A DNA stretch of 34,665 nucleotides from Rhodanobacter sp. (GCA_004322005.1 SCRF01000119.1:1-34665); one strand, 5' to 3'. Shown: positions 23,523-31,856, counted from the stretch's first letter. Notes: generated by a model from the sequence alone, not told the origin. A program made the numbers and translations.

Positions 23523-25693
23523 GAGCCCGCACCAAAACGGTGTTTTTCGGCCTTCTTCATTCCACGCCAGATGCGGTATTGCCCGTCCTTGTCCGGATTC
23601 GGATCTTCATACCCTTGCAGCCAGAAGCGGAACCAGTCGACGTTGCGCTCGTATACCGCCAGCTTGTGCCGCGGTTGGAACTTGATGTGGGTCTCGTTCG
23701 GGAATACGTACATGTCCGCCTGGTGTCTGCGCACTAGAGGCAAAGAATATTCCAGCGTCATCCGGTATTCCTGCTCCGGCAGCTGGAACAGGATCGGCGC
23801 ATTGATCCTATCTAGCTGATATGCGGGCGAGACTTCCCGCCACCGCTTAGGCGTCTCCTCCAATGAACCAAGCTGCCAATCCCGCCTGAATTGCGATCGG
23901 AAAGTATCCCGCAAAGTGTTGAGAAGATAAAGCGTTGGCGTCACCGAAACGCCGCTGACAGACGCTGCTGTCACCACATTCGAATGGGTAAGCGTCCACA
24001 GCGTCACCTCACTGCCATAACTGAGTCCGCCCATGCCGACGCGAGTTCGATCGATGCGCCCTTCGGCAGAAAGAAGCTTCACGACGCTCTCGACGGCCGC
24101 GCGCCCCTGGTCGTAGCGAGCCGCGGCGTCAAGGCGGTACTCCGGGATCGCATTGATGCATAGCGCCGAGATGCCATCCTCAGCCAGAGTGGCAAACGGC
24201 CATTCGTCGCCTACTCCACCGCGCAAAAAGCCGTAACAGTGATAGAAATTTATGAACAACGGTGGCGGATGGCCGGCGCTCGCCCCTCGCGCTTCGAAGA
24301 GCTGGCCGGTGAACTCCCGTCCCAGCGCGTCCTTCCAGTGGATCAGTTTTGCCGGCACCGTAGCCGCGATATCCGCATCCAATCCCTTGTTCGGTGCAAA
24401 GAGGGTTCGCCGATGGCCACTCTCTATATCAATCGTTTCGAGACGTGGCGGATGATCGGCCTCTGCTGCAACGCAGACCAGCATGTCGGATGACAGTGCG
24501 CAGGGGGCGAGCCCGTCGGAAAGCGCGATCGGCTGTACCATGCCCGTTACGACATTCCATCCATAGATCGACTGCGCCCGGTCATAGTCGGTAACCGTGA
24601 ACAAGACCTCGTCGCTCCCGGGTCTCCATTGGATATCTGTGATGTCTTTGTGGCGGCACAACTTGGCCGTACAGAAGATCGGATGCGACGCGCGCCGGTT
24701 CGGCAGCATCGCCAGTTCGATATATCGGCTGTCCGCGAGCCCTTCGTCCTTGTGACCAGGCAACAGCATCGCGATACGTCCATCGCTTGGGTTTTGGGTT
24801 ATCTGGTAGCGCTGCGGTAACTGGCCATTCAATATCTTGATCGGCGCCGCTGGCAGATCGGACGAAAGGTCAGCTGGCGTCAGCGGGCCCGCCGGCTGCT
24901 CCGAAGCGGGCAGGTCCCGGGTTGTCATCGTTGCCAGATCGACGATCCTCCAACGATTCGGCTCCTTCGCCAGCAAGGGCTCCATCGAAAACCAGTTTCC
25001 CAAGAAACGCTCTGTGGTCGGTCGCCCATAGAGTTTGCTCGACCGAAACAACCCGGCAGCAATGTTCACCGTGTCATCGATACGAATGCCCTGGTCGTAT
25101 TCGGATTCTTCCGCGGTGATGACTGCCTTCCGTGTAGCGCCGACACTGTACTTCAGCGTTTTGCCATCGTTGCTCAGCGTGAAATCCCGCACGTCCGCCG
25201 GGTCCGACGTCACCGCGCGGCTCCCGGCGCCATCCGCTGCCGCGCGCCAAACGGAGACACCGCCACCGAGACGGGCGCGATAGTAGATCCACTTTCCATC
25301 CGGCGACCAGACAGCCGGTGATGACCGCACGAGCCCAGTGACGGACACGCGTAACGGCGCACCGCCATCTGCTACACGGAGCGGTGAAGATTTCCCATCC
25401 AGAGCCTGCACGTACCACGTGGTGTCGTACGTGTTGCGCTCGACCAAAGCCTGCTCGGTCCGAAACGCCACGTACCGCCCATCGGGCGAGGTCACCAGGT
25501 TATCCAGGTCGGTCACCTCCAAAAGGCGCCGCGGTGAGATTGTCAGCGCAGGAGACGGCCCTGCAACAACCACGCCCAGGAAAACAAATGCAAACGTAGG
25601 AAACCAATGTACATATCGCTTTTTGATCGAGGTGTTCCAAAGCAAGCGGGACCTGGCGGCTGCCTGCACAGCCGTCTGCTGAAAACGTTTCAT
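23507..25693 (-). CDS. Lasso peptide isopeptidase (prolyl-oligopeptidase fold)
   Basis: The 728-residue protein has a ribosome-binding site AGGAGAGG right before the ATG at 25693 and an N-terminal hydrophobic segment (about residues 31-50, signal peptide or anchor) after a basic stretch. Residues about 60-440 look like a beta-propeller (LVTSPDGRYVAF, WSPDGKWIYY); residues about 450-728 are the alpha/beta hydrolase. Ser558 in GMGGLSYGSE and His669 in NETHIKFQP form the catalytic pair; an acid is offered by Glu640 or Glu642 (LPEQEY). AtxE2-type enzymes with this fold cut the isopeptide bond of threaded lasso peptides. It follows the receptor gene by nine bases as an operon. The long N-terminus before the hydrophobic segment is unusual. 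Confidence 0.9.
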   Translation of the reverse strand: MKRFQQTAVQAAARSRLLWNTSIKKRYVHWFPTFAFVFLGVVVAGPSPALTISPRRLLEVTDLDNLVTSPDGRYVAFRTEQALVERNTYDTTWYVQALDGKSSPLRVADGGAPLRVSVTGLVRSSPAVWSPDGKWIYYRARLGGGVSVWRAAADGAGSRAVTSDPADVRDFTLSNDGKTLKYSVGATRKAVITAEESEYDQGIRIDDTVNIAAGLFRSSKLYGRPTTERFLGNWFSMEPLLAKEPNRWRIVDLATMTTRDLPASEQPAGPLTPADLSSDLPAAPIKILNGQLPQRYQITQNPSDGRIAMLLPGHKDEGLADSRYIELAMLPNRRASHPIFCTAKLCRHKDITDIQWRPGSDEVLFTVTDYDRAQSIYGWNVVTGMVQPIALSDGLAPCALSSDMLVCVAAEADHPPRLETIDIESGHRRTLFAPNKGLDADIAATVPAKLIHWKDALGREFTGQLFEARGASAGHPPPLFINFYHCYGFLRGGVGDEWPFATLAEDGISALCINAIPEYRLDAAARYDQGRAAVESVVKLLSAEGRIDRTRVGMGGLSYGSEVTLWTLTHSNVVTAASVSGVSVTPTLYLLNTLRDTFRSQFRRDWQLGSLEETPKRWREVSPAYQLDRINAPILFQLPEQEYRMTLEYSLPLVRRHQADMYVFPNETHIKFQPRHKLAVYERNVDWFRFWLQGYEDPNPDKDGQYRIWRGMKKAEKHRFGAGSHDGS

Positions 25694-25702
25694 GTCCCTC
25701 TC

Positions 25703-28096
25703 CTACCAGTGCTTGGACACGGAGAGGCTCACGAAGCGCCCCACTGCCGAATAGTTGGTCGAGTCGTAAGGTGTGTAGGTGGGTGAAATCGGGGTGTACA
25801 GGGGTGGCGCACGATTGGACAGATTCTGCGCTGACAACTCCAATGCCAGGTTCGACCATGCTTCATCACGTGCGCCGGTGTCATAGCGCAGCGTGGCGTC
25901 GAAAGTGGTAAACGAAGCGCTCCTTTTGCCGTCCAAGGTGTTGGTGTTGATCACCCCACTCTTGTAGTTTCCAAACAGCGAAGCGGTGAGGCCGCCCTGC
26001 TGCCAGACCGCCCCAATACGGCTGTTGAGCTTGGCCGGATTGAACAACGTGCCGGCCAAGTCGTAAGAGCTTTGTGCCGCCGTCAGCGCTTGCGTACTGT
26101 CCAACCAACTGGCCGAGCCACGGACTGTCAATCGTCCCTCGCCCAAATCGAACCGGTACGCCCCTGACAGATCGATCCCTTTGATTCGCTGCCGGGATGC
26201 ATTGGTATACCTGTCATCGATGATCGCCACGACCTTGCTGGCGTCGTAAGGTGTGCCTACGAAGTTGTAGAAGCTGGCATTTGAAAGTGCCGCCGCCTGC
26301 GCGGCCTCGGTTGGGTCGTAATCGACGAAATCCGCATAGATCGGATTGCCCAGCACATCGGTGTTGACGAGAGGCCGTACAACACGCTGGGTGTAGTCGA
26401 TATCGAACCAGGTCAACTCCGTTTCGAGCCGAGGCAACACCTCTGGGTGGAATGCCAGCGAGGCACTCCATGTCCGGGCTCGCTCCGGGTGCAACAAGTC
26501 CGGATTGCCACCCGACAATCCTATTATCGTGGCATCCGTGGGATATCCCGTACCAAACGTCGCCGCTGGATAGTAGAGGGCGTACCCTGCGGAATAGCGT
26601 TGATTTAGCGTAGGCGCCTTGAACGACTTGCCCCATGAGACTTTCATCGTGAAATCGGCACTAGGCGAATAGATCATCCCCAGTTTGGGTGTGGTCACCC
26701 TGCCGTAATCCCCATCCTCGGTGCGGATCGCACCGCTCAGCTCAAGTCGCTCGATCCCGCCGATGCCCTGCTCTGGCCCCACCAACGGAAGGCTTAACTC
26801 GGCATAGGCAAAGCGGCTGCTTTCGTCGCCACCGTAGATTGTCGTGTTACCGCGCAGGTACTGGAAGTCGTTGTATCGATAGCCTGCACCCGAGGCCAGC
26901 CTCGCTTCGCCACCAGGCAGTGTGAACAACGGGCCCTCCGCGCCGATCTCGTAAGTCAGGCTCTTGTTCCGGTACGCGAAGAGGCCGTCGGAAGTGACCG
27001 CTCCGGATGCCCTGTTCACCGTCGGTTGCGCAGCAGAATTCTTCTCTTTCCCCACGGCCCCGCTGAGCGTGAGCGTCCAGTCGCCCGGCAACGATATTTC
27101 GAGACTGGGCGCCAAAAGGACGGTCTTCGTCTTTACGCCGTAGAGGTAGTAAACACTGGGGTACGCGTAGGCGATGTGGCTGTTCCGCTCGTTCCTGAGC
27201 GCATCCAGATGCAGTTCGACGGCCTCCCCCAACGACTGATGCAGGCTGAACAGGCCACTGCGAAGATCGCTGCCTTGCGCCAGCGTCGAGGGCCGATACA
27301 TCGAGCGGGTGTAGTCACGCTGGTCCGAATGGATCGGTTCGTTAGAGGTTTTCTCTCCCGCCACGATCAAACCGCCCGTGCCCCAGGTGGTGCCGGCGGT
27401 AGCGTTGTACCCGTGCGTGATCAGCCCACCCTCGGTGGCTCCGCCATAGCGCGCACCCACGGTCACCCCATCGAAGTCGGGCTTGAGGATCACATTGGCC
27501 ACGCCACCTACCGCATCGGAGCCGTAGATGGCTGAGGCTCCGTCCGGCACGATCTCAATGCGCTCCACCGCCTCAACCGGAATCGTGCTGATATCGACCG
27601 CCTGTGCATAGCCTCCGTAGGACATGCGATGACCGTTGAGCAGGGTCAAGGTCGCATCCGGCCCCAGCCCGCGTAGGTTCAGGCCCGAGCCACCGGTCAA
27701 ATTTTGATTGCTGTCTGACCCGCCTGAGACCAATCCCACCCCAGGATTCTGTCCCCCAGAAAAGTTCTGCGGCACGCTGCGGATCACCTCGCCGAGATCG
27801 GTGAAGCCTTCCTGCTGGATTTGTTCGCTACCGATGGTAATGACCGGCGAGGGCGAGCTGCCGCCGCGGATGCGCGTGCCGGTGACGGTCACGGTTTGCA
27901 GGTTGGTGGCCGCTGGTGTCGCGGGCTTGTCGGGCGCTTTTTTCGGTTGCGCCTTGGCCGGCGCCTTGGTCATCGGCGTCCTGCCCTGCGTGACCGTGTC
28001 TGTCGCGGTGTCCTGGGCCATAGCCCACTCGCTGGTGCCGGTGATGGCCACGAGCAAGGCGATGGAAATGGCGTTGCGTAGCGTGCGTGTCTTCAT
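25703..28096 (-). CDS. TonB-dependent receptor for the lasso peptide
   Basis: The 797-residue receptor starts at 28096, where GGGAGGGA precedes the ATG; an upstream frame start at 28267 lacks support. Signal peptide MKTRTLRNAISIALLVAI ends at AMAQ. A Lys/Pro/Ala-rich spacer precedes the TonB box region TVTVTG, then the plug domain (about 60-190: LRGLGPDATLTLLNGHR, VERIEIVPDGASAIYGSDAVGGVANVI) and a 22-strand barrel ending in the aromatic SVSKHW. Receptors beside lasso isopeptidases are thought to import the cognate lasso peptide. It forms an operon with the isopeptidase and is divergent from an XRE gene with palindromic sites in between. Confidence 0.9.
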   Translation of the reverse strand: MKTRTLRNAISIALLVAITGTSEWAMAQDTATDTVTQGRTPMTKAPAKAQPKKAPDKPATPAATNLQTVTVTGTRIRGGSSPSPVITIGSEQIQQEGFTDLGEVIRSVPQNFSGGQNPGVGLVSGGSDSNQNLTGGSGLNLRGLGPDATLTLLNGHRMSYGGYAQAVDISTIPVEAVERIEIVPDGASAIYGSDAVGGVANVILKPDFDGVTVGARYGGATEGGLITHGYNATAGTTWGTGGLIVAGEKTSNEPIHSDQRDYTRSMYRPSTLAQGSDLRSGLFSLHQSLGEAVELHLDALRNERNSHIAYAYPSVYYLYGVKTKTVLLAPSLEISLPGDWTLTLSGAVGKEKNSAAQPTVNRASGAVTSDGLFAYRNKSLTYEIGAEGPLFTLPGGEARLASGAGYRYNDFQYLRGNTTIYGGDESSRFAYAELSLPLVGPEQGIGGIERLELSGAIRTEDGDYGRVTTPKLGMIYSPSADFTMKVSWGKSFKAPTLNQRYSAGYALYYPAATFGTGYPTDATIIGLSGGNPDLLHPERARTWSASLAFHPEVLPRLETELTWFDIDYTQRVVRPLVNTDVLGNPIYADFVDYDPTEAAQAAALSNASFYNFVGTPYDASKVVAIIDDRYTNASRQRIKGIDLSGAYRFDLGEGRLTVRGSASWLDSTQALTAAQSSYDLAGTLFNPAKLNSRIGAVWQQGGLTASLFGNYKSGVINTNTLDGKRSASFTTFDATLRYDTGARDEAWSNLALELSAQNLSNRAPPLYTPISPTYTPYDSTNYSAVGRFVSLSVSKHW

Positions 28097-28265
28097 GCTG
28101 CGTCCCTCCCCTTGGTTGGCGCCTTGCCAGTCGCTGCTTGACCGCAGGTTCGGATTGCTATCCCCCCAACCCAAACCTTGCCGCCGGCTTAGCCGCCGTG
28201 GTCTCGCCTTCTCCCCCCTGACTCCGGCGTGATTGCGGCTGTGCCGAATCGCAGGGAAAAGGCCC

Positions 28266-28288
28266 ATAGCTACGATAAACGTAGCTAT
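28266..28288. promoter_or_regulatory. Palindrome upstream of the receptor operon (site 1)
   Basis: ATAGCTACG and CGTAGCTAT are perfect nine-base arms around ATAAA. The inner part TACGATAAACGTA resembles the sites at 28295 and 28882. It lies in the divergent region between the receptor and the first XRE gene. Confidence 0.7.
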
Positions 28289-28316
28289 GTTAACACTACG
28301 TTTTACGTAGTATCAA
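28287..28316 (-). promoter_or_regulatory. Possible promoter of the receptor-isopeptidase operon
   Basis: On the minus strand TTGATA and TAACAT are 18 bases apart, and the palindrome at 28295-28311 sits almost exactly in the spacer. The leader to the receptor start would be about 185 bases, which is long, so another promoter is possible. Confidence 0.35.
28295..28311. promoter_or_regulatory. Palindrome upstream of XRE gene 1 (site 2)
   Basis: ACTACGTTTTACGTAGT has seven-base perfect arms around TTT. The same sequence with one base changed stands before the second XRE gene at 28882, and TATC follows both. This repeated placement 57-61 bases before each XRE start suggests an operator for these regulators. 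Confidence 0.75.
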
Positions 28317-28367
28317 TACCAGGCGCCGGTCCCGAAGCTTCTGCGTATCAGAAACAGATACGCAGGC

Positions 28368-28688
28368 ATGACCAAGAAGCGGCCAGGCACCATCTACGGA
28401 CGCCGCCTACGCGAGGCGCGGGAGAGCTACGGCTTCTCTCAGGAGAACCTGGGGATAGCGACAGGACTTGATGAGTCCGGTGCGGGCGGCCGCGTCAGTC
28501 GTTACGAGACGGGTGCTCACCAGCCGAAGCTGGGGATGCAGCAATTGTTCGCTGAGGCCTTGGCACTGCCACTTGCTTACTTCTATATAGAGGACGACGA
28601 GGCGGCGCGACTGATCGCGAACTCGGCGCGTAGTGACAAACCGGTACAGTTACGAATTGAGATCGAGAACAGGAGGAAGCGGAAGTAG
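28368..28688 (+). CDS. XRE-family regulator 1
   Basis: The 106-residue protein has a helix-turn-helix at about residues 10-60 with the variant turn ATGLDESGAGGRVSRYETG, which inserts several residues compared with the usual Cro/CI motif. The C-terminus is short, acidic then basic (YFYIEDDEAARLIAN, ending ENRRKRK). It resembles XRE 2 at 28959 through most of its length. It is divergent from the lasso receptor gene, so it may control uptake and cleavage of the lasso peptide as well as itself. Confidence 0.75.
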   Translation: MTKKRPGTIYGRRLREARESYGFSQENLGIATGLDESGAGGRVSRYETGAHQPKLGMQQLFAEALALPLAYFYIEDDEAARLIANSARSDKPVQLRIEIENRRKRK

Positions 28689-28881
28689 AGCTTCCGAGAC
28701 TGACAAGTGGCCGAGCGCCAGATCCTCCTGTTCGCCCATTGCCTACATGACCGCATGTGCAAACCGGATCAGCAAGACGCCCGGTATTTTTTTCTGGCCT
28801 CCCGCTACAGGCAACGCCCTCAGTCCGAATGCGCACCAAAACCAGCAAAATTGCGGTGCCTTCCTTCGCTCACTACCCATA

Positions 28882-28898
28882 ACTACGTTTAACGTAGT
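28882..28898. promoter_or_regulatory. Palindrome upstream of XRE gene 2 (site 3)
   Basis: ACTACGTTTAACGTAGT has seven-base perfect arms around TTA and differs by one base from site 2. It ends 60 bases before the GTG start of XRE 2. Confidence 0.75.
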
Positions 28899-28958
28899 AT
28901 CGCTATCGTGTGTGTATCCGGAAGCTTCCACACATGGAAGTTCAGGACGCATGCAAAC

Positions 28959-29243
28959 GTGGCTGACAAGGGACCGCTCCCCGTCTACAGCCGTCGGCTG
29001 CGTGAGGCTCGCGAAGCCCACGGCATCTCACAACGCGCCTTAGGCATCAAGGCTGGCTTGGACGAATTCGTCGCCAGCACGCGTGTCAACCGCTACGAAA
29101 CGGGTGTACACCAGCCCGACCTGCAGACCCTGCAACGCCTTGCAGCGATCCTCAAGCTACCGGTGGCCTACTTCTATGCCGAGGATGACGAACTTGCGCG
29201 GCTGATTGCTGATTTCAAAGGGCGAAGCAAGGGCAAGCGCTGA
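28959..29243 (+). CDS. XRE-family regulator 2
   Basis: Read from GTG at 28959 (AGGA about 11 bases upstream) it gives 94 residues; an earlier GTG at 28908 is less likely because the added residues do not match XRE 1. The helix-turn-helix (YSRRLREAREAHGISQRALG, then GLDEFVASTRVNRYETGVHQPD) and the tail YFYAEDDELARLIADF closely follow XRE 1. The two are tandem paralogues with the same type of palindrome upstream, and probably bind similar sites. Confidence 0.72.
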   Translation: MADKGPLPVYSRRLREAREAHGISQRALGIKAGLDEFVASTRVNRYETGVHQPDLQTLQRLAAILKLPVAYFYAEDDELARLIADFKGRSKGKR

Positions 29244-29314
29244 TCGGAAGCTGCCAAGTGCCCGAACACGGAAAGCGGTGAACTACTAGAAGATGCCAGC
29301 TCGTCCTCTCCCAA

Positions 29315-29353
29315 CCTATTTTGGCCGAGGACGACGAACTTGCGCGACTGATA
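29315..29353 (+). pseudogene. Remnant of a third XRE gene (3' end)
   Basis: About 39 bases repeat the end of XRE 2 (GCCGAGGACGACGAACTTGC versus GCCGAGGATGACGAACTTGC), coding for a residual AEDDELARLI. Nothing else of the gene remains. It lies just after XRE 2 and before the toxin-antitoxin pair. Confidence 0.65.
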
Positions 29354-29469
29354 AGGAACTGCGTAGACCCGAACGCCGTGCACGAACTGTTTGGCCACGG
29401 CGACACATGACATGCGCCATGCCTGCCTTGCGCCGGCATATATGGCGGCGGTCGAGGTGCTGGCGGGAA

Positions 29470-29763
29470 TCAGGCTGCGACCAGCTCCACTTTGACGCGG
29501 TAGCCAAGTGCTTGAGCGCCACGGCTGAGCGTGTCCAGCGTGAGACCAGTATCGTTTTCGTCCAGCAAACGACCCAGTGTGGCGCGGCTGGTATGCATGC
29601 GCTCGGCCATCGTCGTCTTGCTGATGCCTGACAACTTCATGGCCTGCTCGAACTGCCAAGTGATCACGCGCTTGATGGCAACGGCGGTCGCGTTTTCGAG
29701 CTGACCGTCTTCAGCAAGGAAGTCATCGAAGCCGCTGCCAACGTGAATGTTCTTCTTAGCCAT
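29470..29763 (-). CDS. HigA-type XRE antitoxin
   Basis: The 97-residue protein has a helix-turn-helix in its middle (MKLSGISKTTMAERMHTSRATLGRLLDEND, i.e. about residues 42-70) and a C-terminal strand GYRVKVEL, as in antitoxins of the HigA/XRE type. Its start overlaps the end of the toxin gene by eight bases. It should bind and neutralise the RelE-like partner and repress the operon. The order toxin then antitoxin is typical of HigBA. Confidence 0.85.
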   Translation of the reverse strand: MAKKNIHVGSGFDDFLAEDGQLENATAVAIKRVITWQFEQAMKLSGISKTTMAERMHTSRATLGRLLDENDTGLTLDTLSRGAQALGYRVKVELVAA

Positions 29764-30109
29764 GACGCACCTCTTTCATACGTTTGCGGGCAAGCTCAAG
29801 GTCTTGCTTCGGGGTCTGCCGCGTTTTCTTGATGAAGCCGTGTACCAGCACCATGATCGGGCCATTCGTGGTGAACAGCACGCGGGCGGTGCCATCGGGA
29901 AGGCTGATGCGGACTTCCCACAATCCTGGCTCCAGGTTGCGCACCAGCGGCATGCCAATCGGCCAGCCCATCTGAACCGTCTTGATGTCGTCTCCGATGA
30001 TCTTGCGGATATCGTGAGGCAGAGAGCGCAGCCAGTCGCGTACCGGCTCAACGCCTGTCTTGGTCGCGTAGAAACGAACATCGAGGATCAAGGTCAGCGG
30101 CAAGGCCAT
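29756..30109 (-). CDS. HigB/RelE-like toxin (phage Gp49 family)
   Basis: From the ATG at 30109 the product has 117 residues; a TTG six codons earlier also fits. Motifs of the Gp49-like RelE superfamily are visible: GVEPVRDWLRSLP, an IGDDIKTVQMGWPIGMPLV stretch, then LWEVRISLPDGTARVLFTTNG and LVHGFIKKTRQTP with Lys/Arg and His positions of ribosome-dependent mRNA interferases. It is probably a translation-inhibiting RNase checked by the overlapping antitoxin gene. No strong ribosome-binding site is seen, which may keep toxin output low. Confidence 0.85.
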   Translation of the reverse strand: MALPLTLILDVRFYATKTGVEPVRDWLRSLPHDIRKIIGDDIKTVQMGWPIGMPLVRNLEPGLWEVRISLPDGTARVLFTTNGPIMVLVHGFIKKTRQTPKQDLELARKRMKEVRHG

Positions 30110-30119
30110 GGGTGCATGG

Positions 30120-30137
30120 TGTACCAAAATTGATACA
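30120..30137. promoter_or_regulatory. Imperfect palindrome at the toxin-antitoxin promoter
   Basis: TGTACCAAAATTGATACA has outer half-sites TGTA and TACA, and GTACC opposite GATAC, lying 11 bases upstream of the toxin ATG. Placement fits autorepression by the antitoxin. Confidence 0.45.
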
Positions 30138-30457
30138 TGATCAAGTCGGTGCTCCCCGCGTCATTGACACAATGGAAGCTGGAGCGATGCACTTCTAAAT
30201 TGAATCCGCGTCAAGCTTTCCCGAAATCCGCAGCTCTCGGAGGACGTCGTGCCAGCAGGGTTACAAGGTACGAACTCGGGACTTCTGAGCCGGACTTCGC
30301 GACGGCAAACAAGCTGGCCAAGGAACTTGGCGTCCCGCTGGCCTACCTGTTGGCAGACAACGACACCCTTGCGGATATCATTCTTGCGGTGGCAAGTATG
30401 TCGCCAGCACAACAAAGAAGGATGGCTGCCGAGTTGAGGGCGAAGGCAAAACGCTGA
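30137..30457 (+). pseudogene. Degenerate XRE regulator
   Basis: The C-terminal two thirds (from residue about 38: RASRVTRYELGTSEPDFATA, then LAKELGVPLAYLLADND and SPAQQRRMAAELRAKAKR) match an XRE regulator of the same kind as XRE 1 and 2. The first helices of the DNA-binding domain are replaced by an unrelated stretch (MIKSVLPASLTQWKLERC) and the region around QAFPKSAALGG looks like a shortened second helix. It could still be translated, but DNA binding is doubtful. Confidence 0.6.
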
Positions 30458-30478
30458 GCTATCCGGAAGTACACGCAC

Positions 30479-30635
30479 TTGGCTGAGAAAAGCAGCTCCC
30501 GTCTACAGCCGCCCGCTGCGCGATGCGGGAGGCCTGCGGCATTTCGCAAGGCAACCTGGGTATCAACACCGCGTCAACCGCTACGAGACCAGTGTCCACC
30601 GGACCGACCTGCTGACCCTGCAACGATTGGCGGAC
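30479..30635 (+). pseudogene. Frameshifted XRE remnant
   Basis: The stretch follows the first part of XRE 2 base by base (CCCGTCTACAGCCG, CTGCG, GGCATTTCGCAAGGCAACCT, then CGTCAACCGCTACGAGACC and CTGACCCTGCAACG), but carries at least one frameshift and lacks the recognition-helix region. Similarity stops at about 30635, exactly where the next gene's stop codon begins. Confidence 0.7.
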
Positions 30636-31616
30636 TTACGAAGTTCCTTCGCTATCAATAACGCTCGCATAAGCCAGAAGTGCCGTCATCAATATCCAAA
30701 AACCTGAAACGAGCCACCACGAAAAATAGGCTATCGGGGCCAATCCTGCCAATGCACCGCAGAAGCTCCAGTAAATTTTTTCACATTTCGTCGTCGGCTG
30801 GCCTGCGGCGCGCTCGACGCGCACAGCGCGTGTGCCACTTACGGCGTCTGCCTCAGCGGGAGCACTCGCCGTCGATAGCGAAGATGCTCCGGCAATTTCC
30901 CCTCCGCCATTCAGGAACTGCTGGACATAAATGTTGAGGTCGAATGCATGAGCCGAGGCGATGTCGGACGCAGGAACGATGATGTCGAAATCTTCCCGCC
31001 TGAGGCTCTCTTGAGAGCCGTTGGTGTGTAACCAACTGTAGTCGGTCGTGAATACGAACTCCTGGTTATTATCCCTATAGCCTGAAATTAGTGGCTCGAT
31101 CCTGACCCAGTCCCTCTTACCTCGCGAAGCGTTAGCCTCAAGCGAAAATCCAACATAGACTTTTTTTGATGCCAGCGTCAGCATTACCGGAAGGTTTCGA
31201 GCGCTTGTGATCAGGAGAAACTCTTCGAGCTCACCGAGGCAACTCAGTCTCAAATACAGTTGAACGCGAAGAAACGGGGAAAATCGGATAGGGGCATTCA
31301 GTAGAATGAAACTAGTAACCGCGATCGGAACGGACCAAGCAGCCGTTACTCCAAGGGCGTTCAGTTTATTCTCTGTAGCGAATGCGGAGAGTACCCCGGA
31401 AATTTTCGCATTAAATTGTGCTCCGACCATTCCAGACTGTTCGACAAGCTCTCGGAAAATGTCGGCCTCGACCGCGAGAACAATGGAGGCCACAACCACA
31501 CTGAAGTAGAGCGCGTGACCATCCCAACTTAGCGCGTGTGGCCTAGTGATCGACCAGCGACGCAAGAGCAAATAACCGCTCGAAAGAAAAACCAACGCAA
31601 AGACTGCTGAGCCCAT
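30636..31616 (-). CDS. Membrane protein of unknown function
   Basis: The 326-residue protein starts at 31616, after AGGGGAGCAACAAGG. Hydrophobic segments lie at about residues 2-18, 34-50, 90-105 and, at the C-terminus, two close segments (about 282-320). The central soluble part (about 130-240) has beta-rich stretches such as VYVGFSLEANAS and QEFVFTTDYSWLHTNG. No family is recognised. Its lower GC content and its position between an XRE remnant and small orphan genes suggest recent acquisition. Confidence 0.6.
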   Translation of the reverse strand: MGSAVFALVFLSSGYLLLRRWSITRPHALSWDGHALYFSVVVASIVLAVEADIFRELVEQSGMVGAQFNAKISGVLSAFATENKLNALGVTAAWSVPIAVTSFILLNAPIRFSPFLRVQLYLRLSCLGELEEFLLITSARNLPVMLTLASKKVYVGFSLEANASRGKRDWVRIEPLISGYRDNNQEFVFTTDYSWLHTNGSQESLRREDFDIIVPASDIASAHAFDLNIYVQQFLNGGGEIAGASSLSTASAPAEADAVSGTRAVRVERAAGQPTTKCEKIYWSFCGALAGLAPIAYFSWWLVSGFWILMTALLAYASVIDSEGTS

Positions 31617-31670
31617 CCTTGTTGCTCCCCTGGAAAACGAAATTGAGCCCCATGGGGCCCAATCGTTGTG

Positions 31671-31856
31671 TTACTTTACCTTTTCCTTCCGATGTTCCCT
31701 AAGCACGGTCAGTGCTTGGACCTGGCGCTTATAGCCGTCCGAATCGTGAAGCTTGTTGCGTTCAACCACCATCGCCCCGTTGCTCGCCATCTTGAAGCCC
31801 GAAAACATGGCACGCCCGCTGGCAACTGCCGTTTTGACTGTTCCCTTAGTAGTCAT
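31671..31856 (-). CDS. Small basic protein of unknown function
   Basis: The 61-residue product begins at the ATG at 31856, chosen because GAGGAGC lies at the right distance; a longer frame from 31982 has no such site. It opens MTTKGTVKTAVASGRAMFSG and ends in a Lys/Arg-rich helix (REHRKEKVK). No domain is recognised. It lies upstream of the membrane protein gene on the same strand and may be co-transcribed with it. Confidence 0.5.
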   Translation of the reverse strand: MTTKGTVKTAVASGRAMFSGFKMASNGAMVVERNKLHDSDGYKRQVQALTVLREHRKEKVK

